This document shows positions 63,401 to 64,000 of a stretch of 64,000 bases of DNA, one piece after another (position 1 is the first letter of the stretch; each line of letters opens with the position of its first letter). The position numbers and the translations under genes were made by a program. The notes beneath the pieces were generated by a model, which saw only the letters and a list, made by a program, of their open reading frames with translations, had not been told where the DNA came from and did not search any database. This stretch comes from Bacteroidota bacterium (GTDB lineage Bacteria > Bacteroidota > Bacteroidia > Bacteroidales > Tenuifilaceae). The DNA is taken from contig JAKQKB010000075.1 in assembly GCA_029560875.1 (NCBI GenBank), positions 23,225 to 87,224 of the forward strand, in the 5' to 3' direction.

Positions 63401-63640
63401 CTTCTGAGCCTGATATTCTGAAGCTGTTAGTACCTGAATCATAAAAGTAAAAGGTGTCGATGGAGTATTCATCCAACGAGGGTGTAGATTTAAGGTTTTA
63501 ACCTTATTCTCAAGTAGTGTTTGATCAATTGACTTGGAAGCACTTTTATCAATTGGTGGAAAAATTTTTCCACTAGCATTTGAATTTAAAGTAATTAAAC
63601 ACAAATACACATTTAAAAGTAAGTATACAATTTTATTCAT
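60428..63640 (-). CDS. T9SS-sorted secreted zinc metallopeptidase with LamG-like and Fn3-like domains
   Basis: This 1070-residue protein has a signal peptide (about 1-23). A gluzincin-type peptidase domain lies at about 250-490 with H358-E-x-x-H362 and a third ligand in NEGFPEF (E379). Residues 60-245 resemble a second copy without the zinc residues. Ig/Fn3-like segments follow (about 495-670), then a LamG-like domain (about 690-870, GDWTIEAWVKTEAF), another Fn3-like segment (about 890-980) and a T9SS type A sorting domain (about 998-1070, FSVYPNPSKGVFWLYF). The protein is predicted to reach the cell surface or medium by type IX secretion. Its substrate is unknown; a protein or glycan-linked target is possible. 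Confidence 0.9.
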   Translation of the reverse strand: MNKIVYLLLNVYLCLITLNSNASGKIFPPIDKSASKSIDQTLLENKVKTLNLHPRWMNTPSTPFTFMIQVLTASEYQAQKPTDAFPFDAGFVSTGGVIKVSEPTTPEQKAVFKDINQVALFYLCKAYISYYYNYSPMPIWFSNGFAAYEAHLDITDATIKAALNSYGGTISSFSILNDRNNFASKNGLAVSYMFGEFMSAFHVWHYYYIASTTEQTIEVLSWWWSSETVDKLLAKWNRYLTHRILEPNENLRGKKQLETAHFIFYYRDADAFNFPFYSNTVEEAYNEYTAKLGATALEKITFYTIPECLSAEINGSQCLNRQTSGTAWSSGVGLSCPSSIQELNDYNTNRRFKHLVRHEFAHTMQGLIGQGNVTSWMNEGFPEFYCNGGLISDEVLGGHRDMLKSAMAGAVTKYGHRPTYDETREYSTYDYYLIGRYYVDFIYRRGVGDATIKDVFRNDVQGYKNLGYNTPDEFHNAFYFDWDIRVEQKKIATLTYPILNESVNEQTVNLYWIPLDPAVKLDVFVSTDNKVTWTKIASATTAATASWTAPSGFLGQFHIKIRHSDYEIGTIYGPFTKGDANSLSLQYPKGGENLFAGDLVSIKWASTSIPSIKIDFSSDNGSTWNEVKNNVSTNTRSFQWQVPSTLSNSCKIRLTDMANSATTCESQSVFSIIENNTIGGPYKVDANTVLLMHFDGDLTNQSSLSGNGVGDANAITYSTSQSDKLGQSLKTISPVTVAHCSSLSLTGDWTIEAWVKTEAFIDNNYQAIITKPGDNNSYEANYSLLINPWWDNTFNHLFFKKANDRIFVKAPKPTLNEWYHIICTRDTKSSEIRIDVRDKNLNVISSVSQTYTGSEMFTNLKDLIIAQDFHGCIDELRISNVVRKFDKPTMPSSPTPQMNAAGINSASPISLSWTNGEGTKNIDLYIDKVNPPAKKVLDNVVSIGTYSFNNPESSTKYYWKVVCKNSYGITDGPVWSFTTAPLTGISEDEQSSKSFSVYPNPSKGVFWLYFNWDLSKNATLNIYSSMGRLVYRMPLNSSLENKVVSDIGRGVFLVQIIDNGFTLFRKIIVE

Positions 63641-63798
63641 ATTTGCAAAAAATAAAAAATCAACATTGTAGTGAATTCTCTTTTACTAAATATATAAATC
63701 ATTATACCATAAAAAACTTTTAAAATTAAAATAAAAAAGCCACAACAACAATAGAAATCAGAAAAATATAAATTTAATAATTGAATATCCGCAATCAA

Positions 63799-64000
63799 TC
63801 ATAACCCTGTAATGTTAGCAATAACAAGCCTATCAAAGATTCTTTCGCCAAAATACCTCCTGTTTAGCTTGTAAATAAACTCATTGAGGTACAGCTGTAG
63901 GTATTTTCCTTTGATTTTATGGTAGTTGCCCAATAAGTTGCGCTTCGCATTGCTGATGGTTATGTGTACCCACCGAAGGGTTTCCTTCGTGAGCTGCTCG
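63799..64000 (-). mobile_element. IS1595/ISXO2-type transposase, C-terminal part, cut by window end
   Basis: The last 67 codons of a transposase are present, reading minus to a TGA at 63799-63801. The segment WVHITISNAKRNLLGNYHKI followed by YLQLYLNEFIYKLNRRYFGE and RIFDRLV is the C-terminal signature of IS1595 (ISXO2-like) DDE transposases. The start and catalytic core lie beyond the window. No terminal inverted repeat can be defined from this side alone. Confidence 0.9.

Overview
The window is one contiguous stretch of a Bacteroidota chromosome, probably an anaerobic member of the Bacteroidales. Support for this: low GC; several promoters of the Bacteroidota type (TTTG, about 19-21 nt, TAnnTTTG); a T9SS-sorted secreted protein; a FeoA-FeoB fusion; two TonB-dependent receptors with N-terminal carboxypeptidase-regulatory-like domains; DUF3127 and DUF5687 proteins; and oxygen-defence proteins typical of anaerobes (rubrerythrin, a ferritin-like diiron protein). 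No rRNA, tRNA or CRISPR array was seen. No gap between genes exceeds 300 bases.

Left part (1-13 kb): a partial tsaC-type gene, rubrerythrin, an iron operon (OprB-like porin, FeoAB, a small Cys-rich FeoB partner), a RhuM-Fic/Doc fusion that looks acquired, two exported thioredoxin-fold proteins, an S9 lipoprotein peptidase, Tex and an FKBP lipoprotein. Middle part (13-42 kb): mostly housekeeping and envelope genes (MscS, GuaD, patatin, RlmB, ABC-F, a SpoIIE-type phosphatase, M3 peptidase, TlyA, an LtaS-like sulfatase, a TonB receptor pair, an ABC exporter with a Ser/Thr kinase, phosphohexomutase, an AddA-like helicase-nuclease, MnmD).

The most interesting part is 42.6-60.4 kb. An operon (42767-49414) encodes NuoE-like and NuoF-like subunits, a 1234-residue NuoG/GltD/molybdopterin-fold fusion that lacks the formate dehydrogenase catalytic residues, and a diiron ferritin-like protein translationally overlapping it. 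This looks like an NAD(P)H-linked multi-FeS flavoprotein complex feeding a diiron partner. A long minus-strand operon (58399-50524) combines a ModE-like regulator, a TiaS-like protein, a membrane protein, a lipoprotein, a TonB receptor and a WtpABC-type transporter, so it probably takes up molybdate or tungstate across both membranes. A P5C dehydrogenase gene (pruA) is divergent from it. The nuo-like operon and pruA share a 22-nt inverted-repeat site (20/22 identical) in their upstream regions, which suggests common control.

Intergenic regions are rich in degenerate 7- and 8-nt tandem arrays, several of which begin at or overlap a stop codon, and in palindromic hairpins with compensating arm changes. 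The right end has a large T9SS-secreted zinc peptidase and the 3' end of an IS1595-type transposase cut by the window edge.
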